Counted from the first letter of the stretch, positions 54,692 through 64,000 are shown. The stretch: 64,000 nt of DNA from Methylocystis rosea (GCF_003855495.1 NZ_CP034086.1:992001-1056000), one strand, 5' to 3'. The notes: a model not told the origin generated them from the sequence alone. Program-made: numbers and translations.

Positions 54692-55341
54692 ACGGTCTCC
54701 GCCGCCTCGCGAGCTTTTCGGCGATGGGAGTGCAGCGTGATGTAGATGCTGGCGGCGATGAAGGATATGCCGAGTAGGGAAACGATAATGAACAGCGACG
54801 AACGCTGAATGATCGCCACCGCGGGGACAAACATCCCCAGAATGAAGCCGACGACGCAGATTTGCCATGCGGCCGCGTGAACGCCCGCGACGAAGGTCGC
54901 CACAGCCAGCAGCACCATCAGATTGAGCCCGGCCGCGTTGACGTCGATCAGTTTTCGCAGCGGCGGCGAATAGATCAGCCACATGCCGAAGAGAAACGCC
55001 GCCCAGTGCAGTATTTGCGTCCAAACCAGCCGCGTGCGCTCATGCGTCGTTTCGGTATGCCGCCAGCCGATATAAATGCAGATCGCGCAATAGACCGGCG
55101 TCAGGAACTCCCAGTAGTAGGCGACCGGCTGTCCCGTGAAGGTGACGATGCCGATGCCGAGCACGGCCGTTGACAGCATCACGATGTAGGGCAGGTCGAT
55201 CTTGATGACGTCGAGGAAGAGAACGCCGGCGGACTGGGTTCTGATCTCTTCAATGCCGTGCTCGATCGACGTCGCCCAGCTCTCGTGCTGCGGCGAGGTA
55301 TCGGGCAAGTTGGGTTCGGCCGGATCGGGGCTATTGGACAT
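54688..55341 (-). CDS. Multi-pass membrane hypothetical protein
   Basis: A 217-residue protein with a polar N-terminus (SNSPDPAEPNLPDTSPQHES) and about five membrane helices (LPYIVMLSTAVLGIGIVTF, YYWEFLTPVYCAICIYIGW, LHWAAFLFGMWLIY, LNLMVLLAVATFVAG, GFILGMFVPAVAII, FIIVSLLGISFIAASIYI). No known family was recognised. Its 3' end lies in a dispersed repeat. Confidence 0.65.
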   Translation of the reverse strand: MSNSPDPAEPNLPDTSPQHESWATSIEHGIEEIRTQSAGVLFLDVIKIDLPYIVMLSTAVLGIGIVTFTGQPVAYYWEFLTPVYCAICIYIGWRHTETTHERTRLVWTQILHWAAFLFGMWLIYSPPLRKLIDVNAAGLNLMVLLAVATFVAGVHAAAWQICVVGFILGMFVPAVAIIQRSSLFIIVSLLGISFIAASIYITLHSHRRKAREAAETV

Positions 55342-55667
55342 GAAAAATCCTCGCAGTTCGGCGCGAGCGACACAGCGGCGGCAAGTTCGCCTTGTCCCAC
55401 GCGCCTGTTGGCCGAATTAGAAGCTCAAGATAGTTCGTGCGCGGGAACCGAGCAACTGGGCGCGGAGTGCGGGCGCCGCTCGTCTCGCCTGCTGGTAAAC
55501 TTGGGCTCTAGGATCGCGTGGCCGGGTAAGACGATCGCGCGCGACGCCGGACGTCAGCCTAATGTCATCCTCGCGTCACAAGGACGCCGGCAAAGGCTAG
55601 ACTTGACGAAACATCCGACGTCGTTCGATTTGATATCTGCGGGCAGGAAGCCGGGTTAGGAGCGCTC
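55342..55667. promoter_or_regulatory. Region upstream of the hydrogenase operon
   Basis: 326 nt without a gene, divergent to the membrane protein. A possible promoter is TTGACG (55603-55608) with a weak CGATTT 17 nt later, 65 nt before the hyhB start. The start is preceded by TTAGGAGCGCTC. No clear sigma-54 or FNR box was found. Confidence 0.4.
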
Positions 55668-56810
55668 ATGGCCAAAGCTGACGAAGCGGCGGCGATCATC
55701 ACGGCGGACGGCCTGCAAGCCTTGCTGCTGGCGATCCGGGCGCGCGGCTACCGCGCCATCGGCCCCACCGTGCAAAATCAGGCGATTGTTTACGACGATA
55801 TCGAATCCGTCGAGGACCTGCCCCGCGGGTGGACGGACGAGCAGGACGGCGGCCGTTACAGATTGGCCAGACGCGATGACGATGCGCTCTTTGGATATTC
55901 CGTCGGGCCGCAGTCGTGGAAAAAATTTCTGCACGCGCCGAAGCTGCGGCTTTGGACGGCCGAACGCGATGGCGAGAACGCAAGCGTCACGCCCGAACCC
56001 CCGCCATCCGATCGTCTCGCCTTCATCGGCGTGCGGGCGTGTGAAATTCGCGCGATTGAAATCCAAGACAGGGTTCTCGTCGGCGATCTCTATGTCGATC
56101 CGCACTACAAAGCGCTGCGCGAGCGCGCGCTGATCGTGGCCGTCAATTGCGGCCAGGCGGGAGGCACCTGCTTCTGCGTTTCGATGCAGGCGGGTCCGCG
56201 CGTCAATCAGGGGTTCGACATCGCACTGACCGAGCTTCTCGATGGGACCGAGCACATCTTTCTCCTCGAGACCGGCAGCGACGAGGGGCGCGCACTCCTG
56301 GCGCAGGTCCCGCATCGGCCCGCGTCAAGTCGCGAGGTCGAAGCCGGTGAAGCTGTCATCGAACACACCGCATCCTCGATGGGCCGCGAAATGCGTTCGG
56401 ACGACCTCAACGAACTGCTGATGAGCAATCTCGAGCATCCGCGCTGGGACGAGGTGGCGACCCGCTGCCTGAGCTGCGCCAACTGCACCTTGGTCTGTCC
56501 GACCTGCTTCTGCACGTCGGTGGAAGACGCCTCCGATCTTTCCGGCCAGCACGCCGAGCGCTGGCGTCGCTGGGATTCCTGCTTCACGATGGATTTTTCC
56601 TATATTCATGGCGGCAGCGTGCGCGCCACCGCGAAATCGCGCTACCGCCAATGGATGACCCACAAGCTTGCGACCTGGATCGATCAGTTCGGCTCGTCGG
56701 GCTGCGTGGGGTGCGGGCGCTGCATCACCTGGTGTCCGGTGGGCATCGACATTACCGAAGAGGTGCGCGCCATCCGCGGCTGTGACACGTCCGCTGGGGA
56801 CTGGCCATGA
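55668..56810 (+). CDS. hyhB: Group 3b NiFe hydrogenase, iron-sulfur subunit beta
   Basis: A 380-residue electron-transfer subunit like Pyrococcus sulfhydrogenase beta. Two 4Fe-4S regions are seen: [16 protein letters not shown] (from Cys267) and [17 protein letters not shown] (from Cys346). An N-terminal domain ([39 protein letters not shown]) is the family's conserved part. It passes electrons between the hydrogenase core and the flavin subunit. The stop overlaps the next start (ATGA). Confidence 0.92.
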   Translation: MAKADEAAAIITADGLQALLLAIRARGYRAIGPTVQNQAIVYDDIESVEDLPRGWTDEQDGGRYRLARRDDDALFGYSVGPQSWKKFLHAPKLRLWTAERDGENASVTPEPPPSDRLAFIGVRACEIRAIEIQDRVLVGDLYVDPHYKALRERALIVAVNCGQAGGTCFCVSMQAGPRVNQGFDIALTELLDGTEHIFLLETGSDEGRALLAQVPHRPASSREVEAGEAVIEHTASSMGREMRSDDLNELLMSNLEHPRWDEVATRCLSCANCTLVCPTCFCTSVEDASDLSGQHAERWRRWDSCFTMDFSYIHGGSVRATAKSRYRQWMTHKLATWIDQFGSSGCVGCGRCITWCPVGIDITEEVRAIRGCDTSAGDWP

Positions 56811-57271
56811 AGGACATTGCCGATCTGCTTCGTCATCATCCCTTCGCCGAGGGGCTCGACGAAGAAACATTGGCGCTTATCGCCGGATGCGCCAAGAACG
56901 TCATCCTGCAGCCGGGAGAGTATTTTCTCCGTGAAGCCGCCCCAGCCGATTCCTTCTATCTCGTGCGACATGGCGCTGTGGCGCTGGAGACTTTCGTGCC
57001 AGGTCGGGGGCCTTTCACCTTTCTCACCGTCAAGAGCGGAGAAATTCTTGGCGCCGAATGGCTTATTCCGCCGTATCGTTCGTCCTTCGATGCGCGCGCC
57101 GTCGAACTGACGCGCGCCATTTCCTTTGATGGAAAGTGTCTGCGCGGCAAATGCGAAGCGGATCCGCGCGTCGGCTATGAAATGATGAAGCGCTTCATTC
57201 CGCCGCTCGTCAAACGCTTGCAGTCGGCGCGCATGCAGGCGCTCGGGATGTATGATGCCGCAAACGCTTAA
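56807..57271 (+). CDS. Cyclic-nucleotide-binding domain protein in hydrogenase operon
   Basis: A 154-residue protein with a CRP-type beta-barrel: [60 protein letters not shown] and [20 protein letters not shown]. The C-terminal part is one helix ([20 protein letters not shown]) without a HTH, so it is not a DNA-binding CRP. Overlaps hyhB and hyhG; I recall similar genes in other group 3b operons. It may bind a nucleotide and control or assemble the enzyme. Confidence 0.85.
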   Translation: MKDIADLLRHHPFAEGLDEETLALIAGCAKNVILQPGEYFLREAAPADSFYLVRHGAVALETFVPGRGPFTFLTVKSGEILGAEWLIPPYRSSFDARAVELTRAISFDGKCLRGKCEADPRVGYEMMKRFIPPLVKRLQSARMQALGMYDAANA

Positions 57272-58103
57272 AGCCTGCGCGCCGCCGCCCTATCCGATGG
57301 CGCCGAGCATGACGCGGGTGACGCGATTCATTCGCGAGTCGGCGGAGGTGTTCACCTTCGATCTCGCGCCTGAGCGCGCGACGCCGTTTACGCCGGGGCA
57401 GTTCAACATGCTCTACGCATTCGGCGTCGGCGAAATACCGATCAGCATCAGCGGGGATTCGCAGGCGCCAGAGCGGCTTACCCATACGATCCGCGCCGTC
57501 GGGCCGGTGAGCGCGGCGCTCGGCGGATTGAAGGCTGGCGACCAAGTGGGCTTGCGCGGTCCTTTCGGCGTCGGCTGGCCGGTCGAGGAGGCCAAGGGCT
57601 TCGACGTCCTGCTGATTGGCGGCGGCATCGGCCTCGCGCCGCTTCGGCCGGCGATTTATTGGCTGCTGCGTCATCGCGCCGCTTACGGCCGAGTGGGCGT
57701 GCTTTATGGCGCGCGCACGCCGGACGACCTTATCTTTGTCAGCGAACTCGAAGAATGGCGGAAGACGCCTGACTTCCAGCTGCGCGTCGCGGTGGAGCGC
57801 GCTGCACCAGATTGGACCGGGGACGTCGGCTATGTGACGCCATTGCTGTCCAAGCTCCGCTACGATCCGGCGGACACGGTCGCCATGATCTGCGGACCGG
57901 AAGTGATGATCCGCGCGACCGCGCTGGCGCTCGAAGACGCGGGCATTGCGGATTCGCGCATCTTCGTCTCGATGGAGCGCAATATGAAATGCGCCATCGG
58001 CCATTGCGGCCACTGCCAGTTCGGTCCGCTGTTCATCTGCAAGGACGGGCCGGTCCACCGCTACGATCGCGTACGCGATCTTCTCGCCTATCGGGAGCTG
58101 TGA
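57252..58103 (+). CDS. hyhG: Group 3b NiFe hydrogenase, flavin/NAD(P)-binding subunit gamma
   Basis: A 283-residue ferredoxin-NADP reductase-like subunit: [20 protein letters not shown], the flavin-binding [18 protein letters not shown] and [13 protein letters not shown] nucleotide site, [16 protein letters not shown], and the 2Fe-2S cysteine motif [14 protein letters not shown]...FICKDG near the C-terminus. It exchanges electrons with NADP(H). Starts 20 nt inside the previous gene. Confidence 0.93.
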   Translation: MMPQTLKACAPPPYPMAPSMTRVTRFIRESAEVFTFDLAPERATPFTPGQFNMLYAFGVGEIPISISGDSQAPERLTHTIRAVGPVSAALGGLKAGDQVGLRGPFGVGWPVEEAKGFDVLLIGGGIGLAPLRPAIYWLLRHRAAYGRVGVLYGARTPDDLIFVSELEEWRKTPDFQLRVAVERAAPDWTGDVGYVTPLLSKLRYDPADTVAMICGPEVMIRATALALEDAGIADSRIFVSMERNMKCAIGHCGHCQFGPLFICKDGPVHRYDRVRDLLAYREL

Positions 58104-58104
58104 C

Positions 58105-58881
58105 GTGGCGCGCATTCGACCAAGACTCGCTGTCTGGAAATTCGCCTCATGCGACGGCTGCCAGCTCAGCCTCCTCGATTGCGAGGACGAATTGCTGGAG
58201 ATCGCCGGCGAGGTCGAGATCGCGCAGTTTCTCGAGGCGACGAGCGCGTCGGTCGAAGGTCCATATGATCTTTCTCTCGTCGAAGGTTCGGTGACGACGG
58301 CGCATGATGCGGCGCGCATCCAGGAGGTCCGTAAACAGTCGCGGTTCTTAATTACGATTGGCGCCTGCGCCACCGCAGGCGGCATTCAGGCGCTGCGCAA
58401 CTTCGCCGACGTGCGCGAATATGCCGCGATCGTCTATGCGCGGCCGGACTATATCGAGACCCTGGCGACATCGACCGCGATCTCCGATCACGTGAAGGTT
58501 GACTTCGAACTGCGCGGCTGTCCGATCAGCACGCGGCAGCTCGTTGAAACGATTTCTGCCTTCCTCGCCGGGCGCAAGCCGCAAACGCCGCCGCATAGCG
58601 TCTGCGTCGAATGCAAGATCGCCGGCAATCTCTGCGTCATGGTCGGTCACGGCACGCCGTGTCTGGGACCCGTCACCCATGCGGGCTGCGGCGCGCTCTG
58701 TCCCTCCTACAATCGCGGTTGCTATGGCTGCTATGGCCCGATGGAGACGCCCAATACGCCGTCACTGTCGGTATGGCTGAGCAGACTCGGCATGGATGAA
58801 GATGCGCTGCGGCGCGTCTATAGAACCTTCAACGCCAACGCCGACGCCTTCCGCGAGGAAAGCGAACGTCATGATCGTTAA
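58105..58881 (+). CDS. hyhS: Group 3b NiFe hydrogenase, small subunit
   Basis: A 258-residue small subunit. The proximal-cluster region is [40 protein letters not shown] and [15 protein letters not shown]; more cluster cysteines appear in [51 protein letters not shown] start 1 nt after the hyhG stop. No Tat signal, so the enzyme is cytoplasmic, as expected for group 3. Confidence 0.94.
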   Translation: MARIRPRLAVWKFASCDGCQLSLLDCEDELLEIAGEVEIAQFLEATSASVEGPYDLSLVEGSVTTAHDAARIQEVRKQSRFLITIGACATAGGIQALRNFADVREYAAIVYARPDYIETLATSTAISDHVKVDFELRGCPISTRQLVETISAFLAGRKPQTPPHSVCVECKIAGNLCVMVGHGTPCLGPVTHAGCGALCPSYNRGCYGCYGPMETPNTPSLSVWLSRLGMDEDALRRVYRTFNANADAFREESERHDR

Positions 58882-60163
58882 GACGATCAAGGTCGATCAG
58901 CTCGCCCGTGTCGAGGGCGAGGGCGCGCTCAAGGTCGTCGCGCGCGACGGCGTCGTGCAATCAGCGGAACTCAATATTTTCGAACCGCCGCGATTCTTCG
59001 AAGCCTTCCTGCGCGACCGCATGTATAGCGAGGCGCCGGATATTACGGCGCGCATCTGCGGCATTTGTCCGGTCGCCTATCAGATGAGCGCGATTCACGC
59101 GATGGAGAACGCGCTCGGCGTCGTTGTCGATGGACCGCTGCGCGACCTGCGACGGCTGCTCTATTGCGGCGAGTGGATCGAGAGCCACACGCTGCACATC
59201 TATATGCTGCACGCGCCGGATTTCCTCGGCTATGCGGGCGCAATCGAAATGGCGCGCGACCACGCCGATATCGTGCGTCGGGGCCTCGATCTCAAAAAGG
59301 CCGGCAATGCGATTATCGCGCTTCTCGGCGGCCGCGAGATTCATCCGATCAATGTCCGCGTCGGCGGCTTTTATCGTGCGCCGCGCCGGCGCGAACTTCA
59401 GCCGCTCGCCGAAGAGTTAAAGCGCGCGCGGGACGGAGCGCTCGCGACCGTGCGCTGGACGGCCGGTTTTGATTTTCCTGACGTCGAGCGCGACTATGAA
59501 TTCGTCGCCTTGCGCGGCGACGGCGAATATCCCTTGAACCAGGGCCGCATCGTCTCAAGCCGCGGGCTCGACATCGCCGCCGCGGAATATGACGAACATT
59601 TCGAAGAGAGCCACGTCGAACATTCGACCGCGCTGCACGCGCACATCAAGGCGCGTGGGGCTTATCTCACGGGGCCCCTGGCGCGCTATGCCCTGAACGC
59701 CGCGTCTCTCTCGCCGATCGCGCGCGAAGCCGCGCGTGAAGCGGGACTTGGATCGGTCTGCGCCAATCCCTTCCGCAGCATCATCGTTCGCGCCGTGGAA
59801 GTTCTTTACGCCTGCGACGAGGCGCTACGGATCATCGACCAATATGAAGAGCCTGACCGCCCGGCCGTCGATCTCGAACCGCGCGCGGGGGTTGGCTTTG
59901 CGGCGACAGAGGCGCCGCGCGGCATGCTGTATCACCGCTATCAGCTTCATGCCGATGGAAAGATCGCCGACGCGCGCATCGTCCCCCCGACGTCGCAGAA
60001 CCAGCCGAGCATCGAAGAGGATCTGAAGATTTTCGCGACCGCGTGGCTCAATCTGCCGGACGACGCTTTGCGTCACCGCTGCGAGCAGACCATTCGCAAT
60101 CACGACCCCTGCATTTCCTGCGCGACGCATTTTTTGCGGCTCGATGTCGACCGGGGTCGATAG
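58871..60163 (+). CDS. hyhL: Group 3b NiFe hydrogenase, large catalytic subunit
   Basis: A 430-residue Ni-Fe site subunit. L1 is [20 protein letters not shown] with Cys63 and Cys66; L2 is [10 protein letters not shown] with Cys414 and Cys417. Ten residues follow the L2 His, as expected of a precursor cut by the maturation protease encoded next. It starts 11 nt inside hyhS and overlaps the protease gene by 20 nt. The enzyme is expected to link H2 with NADP, giving reductant in either direction. Confidence 0.95.
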   Translation: MIVKTIKVDQLARVEGEGALKVVARDGVVQSAELNIFEPPRFFEAFLRDRMYSEAPDITARICGICPVAYQMSAIHAMENALGVVVDGPLRDLRRLLYCGEWIESHTLHIYMLHAPDFLGYAGAIEMARDHADIVRRGLDLKKAGNAIIALLGGREIHPINVRVGGFYRAPRRRELQPLAEELKRARDGALATVRWTAGFDFPDVERDYEFVALRGDGEYPLNQGRIVSSRGLDIAAAEYDEHFEESHVEHSTALHAHIKARGAYLTGPLARYALNAASLSPIAREAAREAGLGSVCANPFRSIIVRAVEVLYACDEALRIIDQYEEPDRPAVDLEPRAGVGFAATEAPRGMLYHRYQLHADGKIADARIVPPTSQNQPSIEEDLKIFATAWLNLPDDALRHRCEQTIRNHDPCISCATHFLRLDVDRGR

Positions 60164-60626
60164 CGCGCGCGAAGGACCGCGCATCATTGTGCTCTGTATC
60201 GGCAATCCCCAGCGCGGCGACGATGCGGCAGGCCGCGCGGTCGCGCGTGCGCTGAGAGCGTCGCCGGCCGACGTCGAAATCATCGAGGAGGAGGGCGAGG
60301 CGACGCGCGTCTTGGCGCGGCTCGAGGGCGCGGACGCCGCCTACATTGTCGACGCCTGCGTTTCCGGGGCGACGCCCGGCGAGATCCGCCGCTTTGACGT
60401 CGGCACAGGCCCGCTTCCGCGAGCGGCTTTTGGCGCATCGACGCATGGCTTCGGCCTCGCCGAAGCTCTGGAGCTCGCCCGCGCGCTGGGCGCACTGCCC
60501 TCGCGCTGCGTCGTCTATGCGATCGAAGGCGGAACCTTCGACATCGGCGCGTCGATGTCGCCGACGGTCGCGGCGGCGGTCGATATCGTCGCCGGCCGAT
60601 TGCGGGCGGATATACTCGGCGAATAA
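60144..60626 (+). CDS. Hydrogenase maturation protease
   Basis: A 160-residue HybD/HycI-type endopeptidase that trims the C-terminus of the large subunit after nickel insertion. Metal-binding acids appear in [20 protein letters not shown] and [20 protein letters not shown], with a His in [14 protein letters not shown]. Starts within the hyhL coding end. No hyp maturation genes lie nearby, so these must be elsewhere in the genome. Confidence 0.93.
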   Translation: MSTGVDSAREGPRIIVLCIGNPQRGDDAAGRAVARALRASPADVEIIEEEGEATRVLARLEGADAAYIVDACVSGATPGEIRRFDVGTGPLPRAAFGASTHGFGLAEALELARALGALPSRCVVYAIEGGTFDIGASMSPTVAAAVDIVAGRLRADILGE

Positions 60627-60810
60627 CCGAAGCGGGGCGACGCGCCGCACAAATTCGCCCCACGCCCGAAACAACCGGCAACATTGCGGCAACCCAGCCG
60701 AAACGCTGGCATGCTTAGAGTGTGCGCTCACATATCTCAGAATTCGCGCTTAGCGCCGCCGAATGCCTCCCCGCACAGCAGCGCCGCGCAGACCAAGTAT
60801 GGAGAGCCGA

Positions 60811-60957
60811 ATGCAGCGTCTCGTTTCCGCGTCGAAAGTCATCGTCAACGTCTCGACGGTTCGGATGCTCGTCCAACTGCCGATGCATGTCGTTCGACGC
60901 ATTGCCGCTTCGCCGGAGGCGTTTATCAACGCCATAGAGCGTTTTGCAAAACATTAA
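60811..60957 (+). CDS. Putative small helical protein
   Basis: A 48-residue candidate: MQRLVSASKVIVNVSTVRML followed by VQLPMHVVRRIAASPEAFIN. GGAGAG lies 4-9 nt before the ATG; another ATG is at 60799. Amphipathic helices are predicted, but relationship to known proteins was not found. Confidence 0.35.
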   Translation: MQRLVSASKVIVNVSTVRMLVQLPMHVVRRIAASPEAFINAIERFAKH

Positions 60958-61107
60958 GCTTTGCGTTTGCCTCGGCCGCGCAAGCCTAGGATTGAACAAT
61001 AAGCTGCGTCGGATACGCTTGACTATGTAAGCGTTCGCCGGCGGGTTGAATGACCTTGCGCCTGACCCAGTTGAACTGGCTAACAGCCAAACAATCTGGA
61101 GGAAAAA

Positions 61108-61323
61108 ATGCGCAAGCTCGTGCTATTGATAATCGGGGCGTCTTTCGCTTTCGCGCCGATGGCTCAAGCGCAGCGATCGTACCCTAGCGATGGCAACGTC
61201 CAGTCCTATGGCGGGCTGTGGCGCTATCAGAAGAGGGATTGGAGCACGCCCTGGCGGCCTCTTAACCCCGGCGTGTGCTGGCAGTGGAGCGATTCCGTCG
61301 GCAACTGGCTATGGGTGTGCTGA
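61108..61323 (+). CDS. Small secreted hypothetical protein
   Basis: A 71-residue protein with a signal peptide (MRKLVLLIIGASFAFAPMAQ-AQ) and a Trp-rich mature part (QSYGGLWRYQKRDWSTPWRP, GVCWQWSDSVGNWLWVC) with two cysteines. A strong ribosome site TGGAGG lies 8 nt upstream. A terminator hairpin follows. Probably exported; function unknown. Confidence 0.65.
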   Translation: MRKLVLLIIGASFAFAPMAQAQRSYPSDGNVQSYGGLWRYQKRDWSTPWRPLNPGVCWQWSDSVGNWLWVC

Positions 61324-61350
61324 GAAGCACGCCAGTTCGATGAGACGCAA

Positions 61351-61390
61351 GAAACGCCCCGCTGCCACTCCGCAGTCGGGGCGTTTCTAT
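61351..61390 (+). terminator. Intrinsic terminator after the secreted peptide
   Basis: GAAACGCCCC / GGGGCGTTTC, a perfect 10-bp stem with an inner CTGC/GCAG pairing, followed by a short T-containing tail. Confidence 0.75.
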
Positions 61391-61909
61391 TGGATGCTTA
61401 CGACCCGAGAGCGGCGGAGACAGAGCGCGCAGTCATCTCATCGCGCCTTGTGCCTAGGTGGGGCCGCATGTCGGCCATATTGGCGTTCGCAATTCAAGGT
61501 AGAGGAACAACACCTCCATCTATGAAGGCTAGGCATGGGCTTTCCACGGGCGCCATCATCTGTCGGGCCGCCGACCGGAAAAAAAGAGATCGTCCTCTTT
61601 TCGGCGAATGCAATTACTGCTCGAACTGACCGCCCGCTCGGCAAGTTGGTTTGCATGGCCAGAGCAAACGGAATTTTTGCCGTCTCGGAAATCTGCAAGG
61701 GACTCGCGATACTCACAATCGGCGACCTAGTGATCGCGGATGGAGTCGGCGAATTCGTGTGCATTGCGGCGCTGACGATCGAGGCGCTGCCTTTCTTACG
61801 TTGGCGTGCATCGGAATATGCCAATTCAACCGTGTTGCCGTCTCGATGATCGAAGGCCGTTGAGAGCGCTCCGAGAAGATTGCGTGGGTGAAGCGCTGGC
61901 GGAACGAAG
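61391..61909. other. Gene-free stretch before the M15 peptidase gene
   Basis: About 520 nt with lower GC than most of the window. Competing open frames occur on both strands (for example a plus-strand one at 61535-61849 and a minus-strand one at 61438-62037), but neither has a recognisable domain or convincing codon pattern. No hairpin or repeat was noticed. Confidence 0.45.
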
Positions 61910-62596
61910 ATGCGGATTGGCGCGCAAATGATTTTGACGATGCGCTGCTCACGAGTCGGAGCGGTTGTGCTTCTGTTTTTGCTTCTCGCTGGCGCAGTCG
62001 CACATGCGCGCGGCGCCGAGGTGACGGCTGAACCCATACCTGACGCAGTATGGGCTTACATGCAGGGAAGGTCGTGGCGCGCGGAGCTTCGATGTCCGGG
62101 GCGCGACGAACTTGTTCTGTTGAGGGTTCCTTACCGGGATTTCGACGGCAACGCGCAGACCGGCTCTTTGATTGTCGCAAGAAGCGTCGCAAAAGCAGTC
62201 GCAGCCGCCTTTGAGGAAATCTACGACAGCGGGAGATTTCGAATCTATCGAATGTCCCTGATCGATGAATTTGGAGGGGATGACGCGCGATCGATGGCGG
62301 CGAATAATACGAGCGCCTTCAATTGCCGAACGACCGATCGTGGCGCGATGTCGCGACACGCCTATGGCGTGGCCGTGGACATCAATCCCGTTCAAAACCC
62401 CTACCGGGAAGGAAACCTCACCGAGCCTGAAGCCGGGCGCGCCTATGACGAGCCCTTCAAGCGCAGGAGAGATATCGTCGGGATCATCGTCGACGGCGAC
62501 GTCGTGACCAGGGCCTTCGCGCGACAAGGCTGGCGCTGGGGCGGACATTGGAAGAGAAGCGTCGACTATCAGCACTTTTCCAATGACGGACACTGA
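61910..62596 (+). CDS. M15-family metallopeptidase (D-Ala-D-Ala carboxypeptidase-like)
   Basis: A 228-residue exported zinc peptidase. A signal peptide-like segment (VVLLFLLLAGAVAHARG) is followed by a domain with YRMSLIDEFGGDDARSMAAN, the zinc ligands SRHAYGVAVDINPVQNPYRE (His and Asp), and the ending KRSVDYQHFSNDGH (third His). Relatives (M15 subfamily C/DUF group) cut peptidoglycan stem peptides. The start could also be the ATG at 61928. Single gene. Confidence 0.85.
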   Translation: MRIGAQMILTMRCSRVGAVVLLFLLLAGAVAHARGAEVTAEPIPDAVWAYMQGRSWRAELRCPGRDELVLLRVPYRDFDGNAQTGSLIVARSVAKAVAAAFEEIYDSGRFRIYRMSLIDEFGGDDARSMAANNTSAFNCRTTDRGAMSRHAYGVAVDINPVQNPYREGNLTEPEAGRAYDEPFKRRRDIVGIIVDGDVVTRAFARQGWRWGGHWKRSVDYQHFSNDGH

Positions 62597-62730
62597 GGGC
62601 GGTAGTCGTGGCGGGGCAGGTTGGACCAAGGTCGATCTGGTCCAACCTCGAAACGTGGGCGCGCATCCTCTGCGGCCCTAAGGCTCCGAAAAGCTTGAGA
62701 GATTTTTTTGATGGAAACCCGCTTCATGGT

Positions 62731-62810
62731 TGTGGCGCCGCTGCCACAGTCGGGTGGAAAGCGTGCCCGGAGGGCCGAATAGCTTCTAAATTGCTTTGAC
62801 TGTGCAGGGC
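62731..62810 (+). promoter_or_regulatory. Shared regulatory array upstream of porin 3
   Basis: TGTGGCGCCGCTGCCACA (62731-62748; arms TGTGGC/GCCACA perfect) is followed after exactly 47 nt by TTGACTGTGCAGGGC (62796-62810), as for porins 1 and 2. The third element AGCGATCGCT is absent here. The rest of this 292-nt gap holds no gene. Confidence 0.65.
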
Positions 62811-62888
62811 TGGTCGCTTTTTTTACCTGGAAGCCGCCTCTGGTTTGGGGATTCGGCCAAGCCGTTTTAAGCTTTAGGAGAAGCTATA

Positions 62889-63638
62889 ATGAAGAAGGCA
62901 ACTTTTGCCGCTTTTGCCCTCGCGCTGACGGCTGGTTCGGCCATGGCCGCGGACCTTCCGTCCTACAAGGCGCCGCCGCCGCCGCCCCCGCCGCCGATCA
63001 TGACCTGGACGGGCTTTTACGCCGGTCTCAACTTCGGCGTCGGCTTTTACGCCCAAAATTCATCCAACGCTTGGGGGTGGGGCGTCAACAATCACGGCGG
63101 TAGCCGGGCGGGCGTCGTCGGCGGCGCTCAAATTGGCTACAATTATCAGCTCACGCCGATGTTCGTCGTCGGCGTCGAGACCGATTTCCAAGGCACCAGC
63201 ATCGGCTCTGGCGCCGGCGGCAACAGCTTCGCCTGGCTCTTTGGTCTCCCTCCGGTAACCACCGCGAGCCTGAATTGGTTCGGCACGGTGCGTGGCCGCG
63301 TCGGCGTCAACCTGCTGAGCCCGCAGCTGCTGGTCTACGGCACAGGCGGCTTCGCTTATGGCGAGGTGAAACGCAACGGCTGGTTGAACCAGAACAGCAC
63401 GGTGCAGACGGGCTGGACCGCCGGCGGCGGGGCCGAATATATGTTCGTTGCGCTGCCGAACTGGTCGGTCAAGGCCGAGTATCTCTATACGCAGCTCAGC
63501 GGCAATAACAACAACGGCTTCAATTTTGGCCTCAACTTGAACAACGTCAACAACCGCACCCGCTTCCACACGATCCGCTTTGGCGTGAACTACCACTTCA
63601 ATTTCGGCTCTTCGGCGCCGGTGTTGGCGAAATACTGA
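62889..63638 (+). CDS. Omp31-like outer-membrane beta-barrel porin 3
   Basis: A 249-residue porin-like protein with signal peptide MKKATFAAFALALTAGSAMA, ADLPSYKAPPPPPPPP linker, then TWTGFYAGLNFGVGFYAQNS, GGAQIGYNYQLTPMFVVGVE, LNWFGTVRGRVGVNLLSPQL and NYHFNFGSSAPVLAKY. Shorter than porins 1 and 2 but the same architecture and the same upstream array, 16 kb away. A ribosome site TAGGAGAAGC precedes the ATG. Confidence 0.92.
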   Translation: MKKATFAAFALALTAGSAMAADLPSYKAPPPPPPPPIMTWTGFYAGLNFGVGFYAQNSSNAWGWGVNNHGGSRAGVVGGAQIGYNYQLTPMFVVGVETDFQGTSIGSGAGGNSFAWLFGLPPVTTASLNWFGTVRGRVGVNLLSPQLLVYGTGGFAYGEVKRNGWLNQNSTVQTGWTAGGGAEYMFVALPNWSVKAEYLYTQLSGNNNNGFNFGLNLNNVNNRTRFHTIRFGVNYHFNFGSSAPVLAKY

Positions 63639-63662
63639 TCGATCATTCAACGACGGATCCAG

Positions 63663-63698
63663 GAAAGCCCTGCCCTCGCGGCTGGGCTTTCTCTTTCT
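63663..63698 (+). terminator. Intrinsic terminator of porin 3
   Basis: GAAAGCCC ... GGGCTTTC, an 8-bp stem with a 13-nt loop followed by a T-rich tail (TCTTTCTC). It lies 24 nt after the stop. Confidence 0.75.
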
Positions 63699-63765
63699 CA
63701 CCGCATAGATTCAATACGCGGGCCGTGACCCAGTCAGACGCCGCCGGTCATCCGGTATTGTCGGT

Positions 63766-64000
63766 TTAGTCGTGGGCTTGACTGAGCGTCGGGGCGCAGG
63801 CGTCAAAGTCTTTATTGCAGGGCGCACCCGGATTGTAGATTGCATAGGCGTAGCTGCAACACGGGTTGTGTGTTTTCTTCTCAGCGCCATAGTCCGCGTT
63901 GAAGGGGACCTCGACGCCGACGTGTTGATAGTCGCCGCTACCTTTTGGCGGAAGATTCGGTACGGTGTCGGCCGTGTTCACAAGACGGAATGTTTGAACC
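63766..64000 (-). CDS. Lipase (class 3) family protein, C-terminal end
   Basis: The frame is open to the window edge, so the 5' part is missing. The visible 77 residues (QTFRLVNTADTVPNLPPKGS, YQHVGVEVPFNADYGAEKKT and HNPCCSYAYAIYNPGAPCNK) resemble the end of class 3 lipases, where R-x-x-N-x-x-D-x-V-P-x-L-P and the catalytic His (here in THNPCCSYA) are conserved. The four cysteines are atypical and suggest an exported enzyme. Internal GTG at 63981 is not believed to be the start. Confidence 0.6.
   Translation of the reverse strand, partial: VQTFRLVNTADTVPNLPPKGSGDYQHVGVEVPFNADYGAEKKTHNPCCSYAYAIYNPGAPCNKDFDACAPTLSQAHD

Noticed and set aside
57210..58385. 391-residue minus-strand frame opposite the hydrogenase genes
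   Set aside because: Antisense to hyhG and hyhS, which carry intact cofactor motifs.
61438..62037. Minus-strand 199-residue frame and competing plus-strand frame at 61535-61849
   Set aside because: Each overlaps the other and has no recognised domain or ribosome site; the region is reported as gene-free.

Overview
The window looks like chromosomal DNA of a GC-rich alphaproteobacterial type II methanotroph, close to Methylocystis/Methylosinus. The strongest pointer is a complete single-copy pmoC (52905-53675), a membrane methane monooxygenase subunit, with its metal-ligand residues in place. CckA under a perfect CtrA box, Rhizobiales-style DUF2865 and Omp31-like proteins and Rhizobiales-type intergenic palindromic repeats agree. 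No rRNA, tRNA, CRISPR array, prophage or complete insertion sequence was seen.

Layout. 1-4740: minus-strand housekeeping block (ybeY-phoH-miaB, rimI-tsaB, nfuA). 4.8-15.4 kb: trmJ, icd, dksA, a methyltransferase, a FliO-like protein divergent from cckA, and secreted proteins. 15.6-20.8 kb: cysS, a DUF559 gene between two near-identical palindromic elements, a translationally coupled run ending in cimA, and a LOG-family gene. 20.8-30.5 kb: Atm1-type ABC exporter, vapBC, an Ala-rich unknown, uvrB with a translated tandem repeat, and an AT-rich island with a HEPN-like gene. 30.6-42.8 kb: infA-maf, alr, ybgC, peroxiredoxin, ETHE1-rhodanese fusion, ruvB / ruvA-ruvC split by a Uma2 gene, a DAACS transporter, an IscU-like scaffold, folE-hisI, a patatin and a CBS protein.

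42.8-54.7 kb is the most accessory-looking part: rhomboid, PAS protein, two tandem Omp31-like porins plus the relic of another copy, a LuxR-LuxI pair with an unusual synthase, a DJ-1/AraC regulator fused to a LOV photoreceptor domain, ftsH and orphan pmoC. 55.6-60.6 kb is a compact operon for a group 3b (NADP-linked) NiFe hydrogenase with a cyclic-nucleotide-binding protein and a maturation protease. 61-64 kb holds small secreted proteins, an M15 peptidase, a third Omp31-like porin and the 3' end of a lipase gene.

Likely links between genes: the three porins share an upstream palindrome and a second box at identical spacing (47 nt), so they probably form one regulon. Quorum sensing (LuxRI), light (LOV) and the CckA cell-cycle kinase suggest several sensory inputs in one neighbourhood. 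pmoC and the hydrogenase concern methane oxidation and reductant supply. All functional calls are from reading the translated sequences; no database search was run.
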